64,000 bases of DNA, from assembly GCF_002251855.1 (NCBI RefSeq), contig NZ_NOXW01000021.1:434001-498000 (forward strand), written 5' to 3'. The translations under genes were made by a program, and so were the position numbers. Below the pieces are notes generated by a model. The model ran no database searches. It saw nothing but the letters and a program-made list of their open reading frames with translations, and was not told where the DNA came from. Below, one piece after another: positions 16,737 to 24,359 of this stretch (the stretch's first letter is position 1; every line of letters begins with the position of its first letter). The DNA is from Rhodoferax sp. TH121 (GTDB lineage Bacteria; Pseudomonadota; Gammaproteobacteria; Burkholderiales; Burkholderiaceae_C).

Positions 16737-17723
16737 CTATAGCGCTGCCGCCCCTCGGCCCGAGCCTGAACGCCAGGCGCGGGTCCATAGTGCAAGGCAG
16801 TCGCCTTGGCTGGAAGCGGGCGGTGCTTCGGGTAGCCCCAGCAGGTGTGCGGCCTGGTGCAATGCCCGCAGCGTCGCTTCTGGCGTGCCGGTGTCCAGCG
16901 CCTGCGCGCCGTTTTGTTTGCTGAGCTTTTCGCCATTCGCGCCCAGCACCAGCGGCGTGTGCAGGTAGTGCGGGGTGGGCAGGCCCAGTGCGCGCTGCAG
17001 GCCGATTTGCCGTGCGGTGTTGTCGGCCAGGTCTTCGCCGCGCACCACATGGCTGATGCCTTGCGCCGCATCGTCCACCACCACGGCCAGCTGGTAGGCC
17101 CACAGGCCATCGGCCCGCTTGAGCACAAAGTCGCCCACGGCCTGCGCCACCTCCTGGCATTGCGGGCCCAGGCGGCGGTCGGTCCAGTGCAATGCACTGC
17201 TTGGGTTTGCTCCTGATTCAGGAGCTGCTTGCGCAGTATTTACGGGGGTTAGAGGCCAATTTGGCTTAAAAATGGCAGTGTCGGTGTGCAGGCGCCAGGC
17301 GCGGCCAGGCTTGCCGTGCAGGCCGCCTCGCTCGGGTCTGCAGGTGCCGGGGTAGACCAGTTCGCCGTGGCGCGGCTTGCCGTCGCCGCGCGCGGCCAGG
17401 GCGTGTTCAATGTCTTTGCGGGAGCAGGCGCAGGGGTAGGCCAGGCCCGCGCTGACCAGCTGGTCCAGCGCCTGCTGGTACAGCGCGCTGCGCTGGCTTT
17501 GCCAGACGGGCGGCGCATCAGGCTGCAGGCTGCAGGCGGCCAGCTGTTGCAGGATGAAGTGGTCCGCACCGGGCACGCAGCGCGGGGTGTCCACATCTTC
17601 GATGCGCACCAGCCACTGGCCGCCGTGGGCACGTGCGTCCAGCCAGCTGGCCAGTGCAGCAACCAGCGAGCCGGCGTGCAGCGGGCCCGTGGGGGAGGGG
17701 GCGAAACGACCGCGGTACTTCAA
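16737..17723 (-). CDS. gluQ: Glutamyl-Q tRNA(Asp) synthetase
   Basis: This class I synthetase-like enzyme attaches glutamate to queuosine in tRNA-Asp (328 aa, slightly long). It has the HIGH-type signature [13 protein letters not shown] (8-20), zinc ligands in CACS (98, 100), Tyr124 and Cys128, and a KMSKS-like KLSKQN. Residues about 150-174 are encoded by an in-frame palindromic repeat (translation contains [14 protein letters not shown]), inserted before [20 protein letters not shown]. The start is TTG at 17723, chosen because it gives the exact family N-terminus ([11 protein letters not shown]). The TTGA overlap with the upstream stop implies translational coupling to the FAD oxidoreductase gene. 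Confidence 0.93.
   Translation of the reverse strand: MKYRGRFAPSPTGPLHAGSLVAALASWLDARAHGGQWLVRIEDVDTPRCVPGADHFILQQLAACSLQPDAPPVWQSQRSALYQQALDQLVSAGLAYPCACSRKDIEHALAARGDGKPRHGELVYPGTCRPERGGLHGKPGRAWRLHTDTAIFKPNWPLTPVNTAQAAPESGANPSSALHWTDRRLGPQCQEVAQAVGDFVLKRADGLWAYQLAVVVDDAAQGISHVVRGEDLADNTARQIGLQRALGLPTPHYLHTPLVLGANGEKLSKQNGAQALDTGTPEATLRALHQAAHLLGLPEAPPASSQGDCLALWTRAWRSGSGRGAAAL
17209..17274 (+). repeat. Dispersed palindromic repeat, copy 4, inside gluQ
   Basis: Orientation A on the plus strand, antisense to gluQ. It begins with the perfect hairpin GCTCCTGATTCAGGAGC, then TGCTTGCGCAGTATTTAC and GGGGGTTAGAGGCC. This copy is close to consensus, so the insertion is probably fairly recent, and gluQ stays open through it. 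Confidence 0.9.
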
Positions 17724-18763
17724 GCGACTTGCAGTGCCAGCTCCAGGCCGGAGATGAATGCGTCTTCCACACGGTGGCCCAGGCACCAGTCGCCGCATAC
17801 GCCCAGGCCGGCCTTGGCGTCCAGCAGGTGGCTGTGGCCCAGGGGCTGCTCGGTTTTGGCGTACATCCAGCGGTGCACTTCGGCGTGGGCCGGTTCGGCG
17901 CGGATGCCGGTAATCTCGGAAAAGGCCTTGATGAGCTTGGCCTGCACGCGGGCGGGGTCGTCATTCAGGTGCTCTTGCGACCACGCGGCGCTGGCCTGCA
18001 CGGTCCAGCGCTCCACGCGGCCACGGCCGGGTTTGCTGGATTCACGCGTGAGCCAGGCAATGCGGTGGTGCGTACTGCGTGCCGCGTTCCACTGGGGGCC
18101 CAGCGTGGTGAGGCCGGGCTGCACCGCTTGCGGGAAGGCCAGCATCAGCGTCCAGCAGGGGGCCACGGAGACTTTGTTGGTTTTCTTGGCCAAGGCTTCG
18201 CCCTTGGGCGTGGTGGCTAGCAGGGCCTGTGCTTGTGGGTGGGGGATGGCCAGCACCACGGCGTCAAAGCCGCTGTAGACGTGGCTGCTGTCGTCTGCAC
18301 CGGTGGTGTGCAGCTGCCATTGCTTTTTGTTGAGGGCATCGGGAGCGATGGCCATGACGCGCGTTTGCAGTTCTACAGAGCCCGCATCCACCAGGGGCTT
18401 GGCCCAGGCGCGCACCAGCGCGTTCATGCCGGGCGAGGGCACCCAGTGTGGCTCGCGGGCGGGCAGGCCGGCGGCGGCCACGCGGCCATGCGAGTCCAGC
18501 ACACGCACGGTGTTGGCGCTCCAGGGGCGGCACAGGCCGGCGGTGGTTTGCAGGGCCAGCGCAAAGCGCGCGTCGCGCACGGTGAAGTACTGCGCGCCGT
18601 GGTCAAAGGTGCCAAACGCGCTGTCGCGTGTGGACATGCGCCCGCCCACCCCTCGGCTTTTTTCAAACACCGTCACCCGGTGGCCTGCTTGCACCAGGGT
18701 GCGTGCGCAGGTGATGGCGGCCATGCCGGCGCCCACGATGGCGATGTTTTTGGGTTGGGTCAT
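17720..18763 (-). CDS. FAD-dependent NAD(P)-binding oxidoreductase (renalase/amine-oxidase-like)
   Basis: This 347-aa flavoprotein has an N-terminal Rossmann FAD motif, [17 protein letters not shown] with GxGxxA (7-23), followed by [17 protein letters not shown], the typical dinucleotide-binding continuation of the NAD(P)/FAD amine-oxidase superfamily. The C-terminus has [21 protein letters not shown], a conserved FAD-contact segment. The real substrate is unknown. An ATG at 18763 with GGAG nine bases upstream is preferred over an in-frame TTG at 18778. Its stop overlaps the gluQ start (TTGA). Confidence 0.85.
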   Translation of the reverse strand: MTQPKNIAIVGAGMAAITCARTLVQAGHRVTVFEKSRGVGGRMSTRDSAFGTFDHGAQYFTVRDARFALALQTTAGLCRPWSANTVRVLDSHGRVAAAGLPAREPHWVPSPGMNALVRAWAKPLVDAGSVELQTRVMAIAPDALNKKQWQLHTTGADDSSHVYSGFDAVVLAIPHPQAQALLATTPKGEALAKKTNKVSVAPCWTLMLAFPQAVQPGLTTLGPQWNAARSTHHRIAWLTRESSKPGRGRVERWTVQASAAWSQEHLNDDPARVQAKLIKAFSEITGIRAEPAHAEVHRWMYAKTEQPLGHSHLLDAKAGLGVCGDWCLGHRVEDAFISGLELALQVA

Positions 18764-18823
18764 GGGCGCGATCTCCAATAGTTGTAGTGGTCTCTTTATA
18801 CACGCTGGCCAGGGGGTGCTGGC

Positions 18824-19765
18824 TTACGCGCTGCGGTGTTCTTCGAGCAATGCGTCGCGCGTGGCCTGGCTCTCCAGCTGGCTCAGCCACCATTGCAGGG
18901 CGCGGCCTTGCTGGGTGGTTTTGCTCAGGCGCCAGGCGTAGTGCAGGGGCACTTGGCGTTGGGCGCGTTCGGTGCGTTTGACGACCAGGCGGCCAGTCTC
19001 GATGTAGCTGTCGGCCATGCAGCGTGGCAAATTGCCGCCGCCCAGGCCGCGAAGCTGGGCGTCCAGCTTGGCGTGCATGGTGGGCACGGTGAACACGTCT
19101 TGCCCGCTGAGCAGGCCAAAGGTCTGGCCGGCGCCACGGCTGATGGAGTCGGCCACGGCCACGGCGCGGTGTTTCTGGATCACCTCGTCCGACAGCGGCT
19201 CGGGTGCATTGGCCAACGGGTGGTGCGGCGCCACGGCGTACACAAAAGTGATGTGGCCCAGCGGCTTGCTGTGCACACCAGCGGTGCGTGCTGAGTCCGG
19301 GCCCACGCCAATGGCCAGGTCGGCCTGGCCACGCGTGAGTGCCTCCAGCGTGCCTGAGAGTGTTTCTTCGCGCAGGCGGATGCGCGTGGGCGGCGACTGG
19401 CTGAAAAAGCTCTCGCACAGTTCCATGATGGTCGGCTTGGAGATGACGGTGTCGATGGCGATGGTGAGCTGCGGCTCCCAGCCTGTGGCCACACGTTTGA
19501 CGCGGTTGGCCACGGCGTCAATTTCCTCCAGCAGGCGTGCGCCCTCGCGCAGCAGCTCGGCGCCAGCCTCGGTGAGTTTGGCTTGGCGGGAGCTGCGGTC
19601 ATACAGCAGCACATCCAGCGCATCTTCAATTTGCCGCACCCGGTAGGTCAGCGCGCTGGGCACCATGCCCATCTCGCGCGCCGCGGCGGCAAAGCTGCCG
19701 GCCACGGCAATGGTTTGCAGCATGGCGAGCGCGTCAGGGGTCAAGAAGTCGCGGGCGTTTTGCAT
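18824..19765 (-). CDS. LysR family transcriptional regulator
   Basis: This 313-aa DNA-binding regulator has a winged HTH at residues 5-64 (LQTIAVAGSFAAAAREMGMV, then ALTYRVRQIEDALDVLLYDR) and a periplasmic-binding-like effector domain from about 90 (PQLTIAIDTVIS). It is divergent from the pirin gene across 121 bp, and LysR proteins usually control the divergent neighbour, so the pirin-DoxX-flavodoxin genes are candidate targets. The intergenic region has the direct repeat TTGAATTGCTTTGAA at 19782-19796, which could be part of a binding site. The effector is unknown. Confidence 0.9.
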   Translation of the reverse strand: MQNARDFLTPDALAMLQTIAVAGSFAAAAREMGMVPSALTYRVRQIEDALDVLLYDRSSRQAKLTEAGAELLREGARLLEEIDAVANRVKRVATGWEPQLTIAIDTVISKPTIMELCESFFSQSPPTRIRLREETLSGTLEALTRGQADLAIGVGPDSARTAGVHSKPLGHITFVYAVAPHHPLANAPEPLSDEVIQKHRAVAVADSISRGAGQTFGLLSGQDVFTVPTMHAKLDAQLRGLGGGNLPRCMADSYIETGRLVVKRTERAQRQVPLHYAWRLSKTTQQGRALQWWLSQLESQATRDALLEEHRSA

Positions 19766-19886
19766 GAAGCGGGTGTTTAAGTTGAATTGCTTTGAATGAT
19801 GCCATCAAACAGCGTGGATGGAAAACCCCTGCTCGAAGCCTAAAGTTCAACCCATCAGCAAGACACACAACAGAAAGGACTTCGCT

Positions 19887-20588
19887 ATGTTGACCTTACG
19901 CAAATCCCAAGACCGCGGCCACGCCGACCATGGCTGGCTCAAGTCGTTCCACAGCTTTTCGTTCGCCGGCTACTATGACCCTGCCCACATGGGCTGGGGC
20001 AACCTGCGCGTGATCAACGAAGACCGCATTGCCCCGGGGACCGGCTTTGGCACCCACGGCCACCGCGACATGGAGATCATCAGCTACGTGATGTCGGGCA
20101 ACCTGGCGCACAAGGACAGCATGGGCAACGTCAAGGGCATTCCGCCCGGTGACGTGCAGCGCATGAGTGCAGGCACCGGCGTGCAGCACAGCGAGTTCAA
20201 CCACGCCCAGGGCGAGACCACGCATTTCTTCCAGATCTGGATTGAGCCCAATGTGCGCGGAATCCCGCCCAGCTACGAGCAAAAGAGTTTTGCCACTGAA
20301 GAGAAGCAGGGCAAGCTGCGACTGGTTGCTTCACCCGACGGCGCAGATGGCAGCGTGCTGATCCACGCCGATGCCAAGCTCTACAGCGGCCTGTTTGACG
20401 GCGCCCAGAGTGCCGAGCTGGCCTTGGACTCTGCACGCAAAGCCTATGTGCAGGTGCTGCGCGGCGGTGTGGAAGTGAATGGCGCCAAGCTCTCGACCGG
20501 AGACGCCGCGCTGCTGGAGGGCGAAAGCCGCATTACCCTGGCCCACGGGGCAAACGCCGAAGTCTTGGTGTTTGATCTGGAAGCCTGA
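19887..20588 (+). CDS. Pirin family protein
   Basis: This bicupin protein of the YhhW/pirin class (233 aa) usually has quercetinase-like or redox-sensing functions. The first cupin has the conserved metal motif GTHGHRDMEIISYV (near 52-65) and GVQHSEFNHA with a second histidine set. The C-terminal cupin is shorter, with VLRGGVEVNGAKLSTGDAALL. A clear AAAGGAC ribosome site lies 7 bp upstream of the ATG. The DoxX gene follows 33 bp later, and the pair plus a flavodoxin make a plausible oxidative-stress set under the divergent LysR regulator. Confidence 0.92.
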   Translation: MLTLRKSQDRGHADHGWLKSFHSFSFAGYYDPAHMGWGNLRVINEDRIAPGTGFGTHGHRDMEIISYVMSGNLAHKDSMGNVKGIPPGDVQRMSAGTGVQHSEFNHAQGETTHFFQIWIEPNVRGIPPSYEQKSFATEEKQGKLRLVASPDGADGSVLIHADAKLYSGLFDGAQSAELALDSARKAYVQVLRGGVEVNGAKLSTGDAALLEGESRITLAHGANAEVLVFDLEA

Positions 20589-20621
20589 CGTTTGAATTTT
20601 TTACCTACGAAGGAGAACCCC

Positions 20622-21032
20622 ATGTTTGACAAATTCCAAAACCCCCTGGCCCTGGTGGCCCGCGTGCTGCTGGCAGCCTTGTTTGTGCCTGCGGGCATCA
20701 GCAAGATTGCCGGTTTTGCCGGTACCGTGGGCTATATCGGCTCCGTAGGCCTACCCCTGCCCGTCGTGGGCGCTGTGCTGGCTATCGTGGCCGAGGCGGG
20801 CGGTGGCATTGCGCTGTTGCTGGGCTTGCAGACCCGCATCGCAGCGCTGGTGCTGGCCGTGTTTACGGTGGTTGCCGGTGTGTTTTTCCACGCCTTCTGG
20901 GCCGCGGCCCCCGAGGCTGCGCAAATGCAGCAGATCATGTTCATGAAGAACATCGCCATCGCCGGTGGTCTGCTCATGCTGACTGCCTTTGGCCCCGGTA
21001 CCCTGAGCCTGGATGCCAAGCGCGGTAACTGA
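20622..21032 (+). CDS. DoxX family membrane protein
   Basis: This 136-aa integral membrane protein has four hydrophobic segments (about 9-29, 44-64, 68-90, 108-126), in keeping with the DoxX family. RVLLAALFVPAGISKIAGF near the N-terminus is the usual first-helix signature. In other bacteria DoxX proteins partner with oxidative-stress or quinone enzymes. The AAGGAG site lies 7 bp before the ATG. It ends 10 bp before a strong terminator, so the pirin-doxX transcript probably stops here. Confidence 0.9.
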   Translation: MFDKFQNPLALVARVLLAALFVPAGISKIAGFAGTVGYIGSVGLPLPVVGAVLAIVAEAGGGIALLLGLQTRIAALVLAVFTVVAGVFFHAFWAAAPEAAQMQQIMFMKNIAIAGGLLMLTAFGPGTLSLDAKRGN

Positions 21033-21042
21033 TTTCCCCTTG

Positions 21043-21067
21043 GACCCGCAGGCTGCGGGTCTTTTTT
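21043..21067 (+). terminator. Rho-independent terminator after doxX
   Basis: The inverted repeat GACCCGC / GCGGGTC with a five-base loop is followed by six Ts. It stands between the doxX stop and the flavodoxin gene, which has its own AAGGAG ribosome site. Confidence 0.88.
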
Positions 21068-21105
21068 GTTCGCCTTAACCTTCACCTTTTTCAAGGAGCT
21101 TTGAC

Positions 21106-21657
21106 ATGGCAAAAGTAGCAGTGGTATTCCATTCCGGTTACGGTCACACCCAGCGCATGGCGCAGTCGGTGGCGCAGGGCGCTGGTGCCGACCTGATCAC
21201 CATCGACGCCGAAGGCAACGTGCCCGAAGCCGCCTGGGACACGCTGGCCGCAGCGGACGCGATCATCTTCGGCTCGCCCACTTACATGGGCAGCGTGAGC
21301 TGGCAGTTCAAGAAGTTTGCCGATGCATCCAGCAAGCCCTGGTATGTGCAGGCCTGGAAAGACAAGATTTTTGGTGGCTTCACCAACAGCGCCAACGTGG
21401 ACGGCGACAAGCACTCCACACTGCACTACTTCATGACCCTGGCCATGCAACACGGCGGCCTGTGGGCGGGCACTGGCATGGCCTACAACAACCACAAGGG
21501 TTCGCAGCGCACCGATGTGAACTACATGGCGTCCAACGCCGGCCCCATTGCCCAAACCCCGGGCGATGCCAGCGCCGACGAAATGAACGCCGGAGACCTG
21601 GAAACCGCACGCAAATATGGCGAGCGTATTGCTGCCTTGGCGGGCAAGCGCGGCTAA
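21106..21657 (+). CDS. Flavodoxin/WrbA-like NAD(P)H:quinone oxidoreductase
   Basis: This 183-aa flavodoxin-fold protein has the FMN phosphate loop SGYGHTQRMA (10-19) and the second FMN loop GSPTYMGSVSWQFKKF (about 59-74). GGFTNSANVDGDK corresponds to the third loop of WrbA-type proteins. The family transfers two electrons to quinones to avoid radical formation. The ribosome site AAGGAGCTTTGAC gives good spacing to the ATG. It follows the terminator of pirin-doxX, so it may have its own promoter, and it is followed by another terminator. Confidence 0.88.
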   Translation: MAKVAVVFHSGYGHTQRMAQSVAQGAGADLITIDAEGNVPEAAWDTLAAADAIIFGSPTYMGSVSWQFKKFADASSKPWYVQAWKDKIFGGFTNSANVDGDKHSTLHYFMTLAMQHGGLWAGTGMAYNNHKGSQRTDVNYMASNAGPIAQTPGDASADEMNAGDLETARKYGERIAALAGKRG

Positions 21658-21674
21658 TCGCATAGGCGCCTTGG

Positions 21675-21714
21675 AAAACCGGGTGGGGTGCTGCGGCACC
21701 TGCCCGGTTTTTTT
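21675..21714 (+). terminator. Rho-independent terminator after flavodoxin gene
   Basis: The outer stem AAAACCGGG / CCCGGTTTT encloses an inner stem GGTGC / GCACC with the loop TGCG. A run of seven Ts ends the structure. It begins 17 bp after the stop codon. Confidence 0.9.
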
Positions 21715-21772
21715 ATGCGCCTTGCTAAGATGGCGCTGGCACTTTTGCCAGCAACCCGAGGTTCCTGCTCGT

Positions 21773-22222
21773 ATGCAACACCGTCGTGCTATTCATTTGC
21801 TAGCTGCTTGCGCAATATCCATGGGCGCTGCAGTCCCTTTTTATGCCCAAGCGCAGACTGACGCATCGGCGTTTAGCGCCTTGTCCACCATGCCGGTGGC
21901 CTCGGTGGTAGGGGCCAGTGCAGGTGCGGTGGTCGCGGTGCCGGTGGCCTTGTCGACGGCGGGTGCAGTGCTGGTGATCAAAGGGGTAGAGGCCTCGGCC
22001 AAGGGCACGGTGTACCTGCTGGAGCGGGTGTCGGACGGCGCGCGCGTGAGCGTGGAGGCGTCGGGCAAAGTGGCCAGCGGCGTATCCACTGCCGTGGGTA
22101 CCGTGGTCACCGTGAGTGTGATTGGGGCTGGTGTGGTGCTGTCGGTGGCGGGCACCGTGATTGCGTTTATTCCCAACGAAATTGGCAAGGCATTGCTGCA
22201 CAACGAGCGAGTGAGCCGATGA
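21773..22222 (+). CDS. Secreted hydrophobic protein of unknown function
   Basis: This 149-aa protein has a signal peptide whose hydrophobic core is encoded by a palindromic repeat (residues 6-25 include LLAACAISMGAAVPF), with cleavage likely after AQA near 28. The mature part is rich in Val, Ala, Gly and Ser, with repeating GVxSxxxV-like strands and a hydrophobic stretch near 110-130. I recognise no family. Its stop overlaps the start of the DUF2145 gene (ATGA), so the two are co-translated. A GAGG 10 bp upstream supports the ATG at 21773. Confidence 0.68.
   Translation: MQHRRAIHLLAACAISMGAAVPFYAQAQTDASAFSALSTMPVASVVGASAGAVVAVPVALSTAGAVLVIKGVEASAKGTVYLLERVSDGARVSVEASGKVASGVSTAVGTVVTVSVIGAGVVLSVAGTVIAFIPNEIGKALLHNERVSR
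21788..21847 (+). repeat. Dispersed palindromic repeat, copy 5, encoding a signal peptide core
   Basis: Orientation A, sense to the gene. It has GCTATTCATTTGCTAGCTGC, then TTGCGCAATATCCATGGGCG. It starts 15 bp into the gene and encodes residues 6-25, the hydrophobic part of the signal peptide. Confidence 0.85.
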
Positions 22223-23037
22223 CACGCCCCTGTATCGGCGGCGCAGCAACAGCCCTGCTGTCGCTGGCCCTGCTGGCCCCGGCCCACGCCGGGCGCCCTT
22301 GCAATGAGCCCCAGGCGCTGAAGGCCGAGACGCTGGAGCGATCGCTGGGCCTGGCACTCAGCACCCTGAAGACTCTGGATGCCAGCGGCGCCAGGGTGGT
22401 GGTGATGGCACGGGCCGGGCAGGACCTCAGCAAGTACGGCCTTCGTTACTCGCACCTGGGCTTTGTGTACCAGCAGCCCGACGGGCAGGGTGGCCAGGTG
22501 TGGCGCGTGTTACACAAGCTCAACCAGTGTGGGACTTCGGAATCAGCGATCTACCGCCAAGGCCTTGGCGAGTTTTTTATGGACGATTTGTGGCAGTACG
22601 AGGCCGCCTGGCTGGTACCCACCGAAGCGGTGCAAAAGCGATTGCTGGCCGTGTTGCTGGACGAGAAGCAGGCGCTGCAGCTGCACCACAAGCCTTACAA
22701 CATGGTGAGCTACCCGTGGGCGCAGAAGTACCAGCAGTCGAACCAGTGGGCCATGGAGACTGTGGCCCTGGCCATGACCGCCGAGAGCAAGGCGCCCGTG
22801 GCGGACCGGCAGCAGGCCCAAGCCTGGCTCAAGGCGCAGGACTACCAGCCCAGCACGCTCACCATCACTGCGCTCACCCGCTTGGGGGCACGCATGACCA
22901 AGGCCAATGTGGCCTTTGACGACCACCCTGATGTGAAGCGGTATGCGGACAAGATCGAGACCGTGACGGTGGATTCGGTGTTTGACTGGATGCCGCGCGC
23001 CGGGCTGGTGGACAAGCCGCTGGTGACCCAGCGCTAG
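22219..23037 (+). CDS. DUF2145 family exported protein
   Basis: This 272-aa protein matches the DUF2145 family, found mainly in gammaproteobacteria and betaproteobacteria with unknown function. The signal peptide is residues 1-24 (cleavage after AHA). The body has the family pattern of a His in RYSHLGFVYQQ, a Cys in LNQCGTSESAIYRQG and QSNQWAMETVALAM near 180. This Cys/His arrangement recalls NlpC/P60 papain-like folds, so a hydrolase role is conceivable but unproven. The start overlaps the preceding gene by ATGA, and only 5 bp separate its stop from that of the convergent trhO. Confidence 0.78.
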   Translation: MTRPCIGGAATALLSLALLAPAHAGRPCNEPQALKAETLERSLGLALSTLKTLDASGARVVVMARAGQDLSKYGLRYSHLGFVYQQPDGQGGQVWRVLHKLNQCGTSESAIYRQGLGEFFMDDLWQYEAAWLVPTEAVQKRLLAVLLDEKQALQLHHKPYNMVSYPWAQKYQQSNQWAMETVALAMTAESKAPVADRQQAQAWLKAQDYQPSTLTITALTRLGARMTKANVAFDDHPDVKRYADKIETVTVDSVFDWMPRAGLVDKPLVTQR

Positions 23038-23042
23038 ACCGC

Positions 23043-23801
23043 TCAGGACGCCGCGGGTTCGGCCTGCAGGCCTACGGTTTGCAGGTCGGCACCCAAGGCG
23101 CGGCGCTCGTCGAATACAAAGCAGCCGCCGTGGTAGTGGCTGCCGTCGGTTTCTTCAAAATATTTGAGGATGCCGCCTTCGAGCTGGTAAACGTGCTCCA
23201 GCCCTTCCTCGCGCATCAAGATGGCGGCCTTCTCGCAGCGGATGCCGCCGGTGCAAAAGCTCACCACGGTTTTGTCTTTCAGGTCGCCCAGGTGGCTGCG
23301 CAGCGCATCGGGAAACTCGGTGAACTTGGTGATGCGCCAGTCAATAGCACCATCGAACGTGCCCTCATCCACTTCAAAGTCATTGCGCGTGTCCAGCGTC
23401 ACCACTGGGCGGCCGTTGTCGTCAAAGCCCTGGTCCAGCCAGCGCTTGACGGTGGCAGGCGCCACTGCTGGGGCTCGGCCATTGGCGGGCTTGATGGTGG
23501 GGTGGTTCATGCGGATGATCTCGCCCTTCACCTTGACCAACATCTTCTTGAAAGGCTGTGTGTTGGACCAGCTCTCCTTGGGCGCAATGTCGGCAAAGCG
23601 TGGATCAGTCTGCAGCTGGGCCACAAAGCCCCGCACGTCCTCGGCCGGGCCGGCCAGGAACATGTTGATGCCTTCTTCGGCCAGCAAGATGGTGCCCTTG
23701 AGGTTCAGGGCCTGGGCACGCTGCAGCAACAATTCGCGCTGCGCAGGGGCATCGTGGATGGGGACGAATTTGTAGGTGGAGATGTTCAGGATGGAGTTCA
23801 C
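23043..23801 (-). CDS. trhO: tRNA uridine(34) hydroxylase TrhO (rhodanese-related)
   Basis: This 252-aa enzyme uses oxygen to hydroxylate uridine 34 of tRNAs, a step toward cmo5U-type wobble modification. It has an N-terminal acylphosphatase-like domain (GTILLAEEGINMFLAG) and a rhodanese domain (130-215). The active loop SFCTGGIRCEKA holds Cys183 and Cys189. The start is a GTG at 23801: an in-frame TAA lies three codons upstream, so no earlier start is possible. The product then starts MNSILNISTYKFV, as in the family. It is shorter than the 350-aa E. coli YceA, as is common in betaproteobacteria. Confidence 0.92.
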   Translation of the reverse strand: MNSILNISTYKFVPIHDAPAQRELLLQRAQALNLKGTILLAEEGINMFLAGPAEDVRGFVAQLQTDPRFADIAPKESWSNTQPFKKMLVKVKGEIIRMNHPTIKPANGRAPAVAPATVKRWLDQGFDDNGRPVVTLDTRNDFEVDEGTFDGAIDWRITKFTEFPDALRSHLGDLKDKTVVSFCTGGIRCEKAAILMREEGLEHVYQLEGGILKYFEETDGSHYHGGCFVFDERRALGADLQTVGLQAEPAAS

Positions 23802-23810
23802 CCTGCGATT

Positions 23811-24236
23811 TTAAGATTGTCCGACGCGATCGAGTTGTTCTTGCAGCCAGCGTTGCGCACTCTGCAGGTCCTGGAACACCTGGGCATCAATCACTCCGTC
23901 CAGCAAGGTCTGGTAACGAGGCCCGAGCAGACTGGCGCCTTCCACGTGGGGGCCAATGACAAATGCCACTGCCTGCAGGCGCGACGCGGCGGGGCGGGAG
24001 GCATAGTCTTGCCGTGCGCTGGTGTACAGCGCTTCGCTGTAGACCAGTGTGTCATGCAGGATGTTGCAGATGGCCCAGGGGCCGGCTGAATTGAGTGCGG
24101 GGGCGTAGGCACGTATTTGCTGCGAGGTCTGATTGCGCATTTCTGCATTCCAGTCGCCACGCATGTGCACCGTCAGGATGGCGCCGGACAGCTCTACTTG
24201 GGCAGTACCGTGCGGGCGGAAGGCGGTTGGGGCCAT
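23811..24236 (-). CDS. Conserved hypothetical protein (possible STAS/SpoIIAA-like fold)
   Basis: This 141-aa cytoplasmic protein is of unknown function. Alternating strand and helix segments (AQVELSGAILTVHMRG, LDGVIDAQVFQDLQSAQRWLQEQL) suggest an SpoIIAA/STAS-like fold, which is inference. The start at 24236 was picked because it gives a compact product and lies 124 bp from the divergent dnaE start. A longer in-frame extension would run into the dnaE promoter region. Spacing to trhO is only 9 bp, so the two are likely co-transcribed. Confidence 0.65.
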   Translation of the reverse strand: MAPTAFRPHGTAQVELSGAILTVHMRGDWNAEMRNQTSQQIRAYAPALNSAGPWAICNILHDTLVYSEALYTSARQDYASRPAASRLQAVAFVIGPHVEGASLLGPRYQTLLDGVIDAQVFQDLQSAQRWLQEQLDRVGQS

Positions 24237-24359
24237 GTTTCTTGCTCCAAATTGGATCGATGCGGGGGTTCCCGCTTTTTTGACTCCTCTGCCTTGATTG
24301 TGCCGCATCGCCCTGTGTCGGCAGGCGTGTGGCGGCGGCGGCAAAACTACAATCAAGCC

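Noticed and set aside
16690..16745. Possible degenerate repeat after the GST gene
   Set aside because: GCTATAGCG and TGCGCTGCAT occur, but the order and spacing of the stems do not match.
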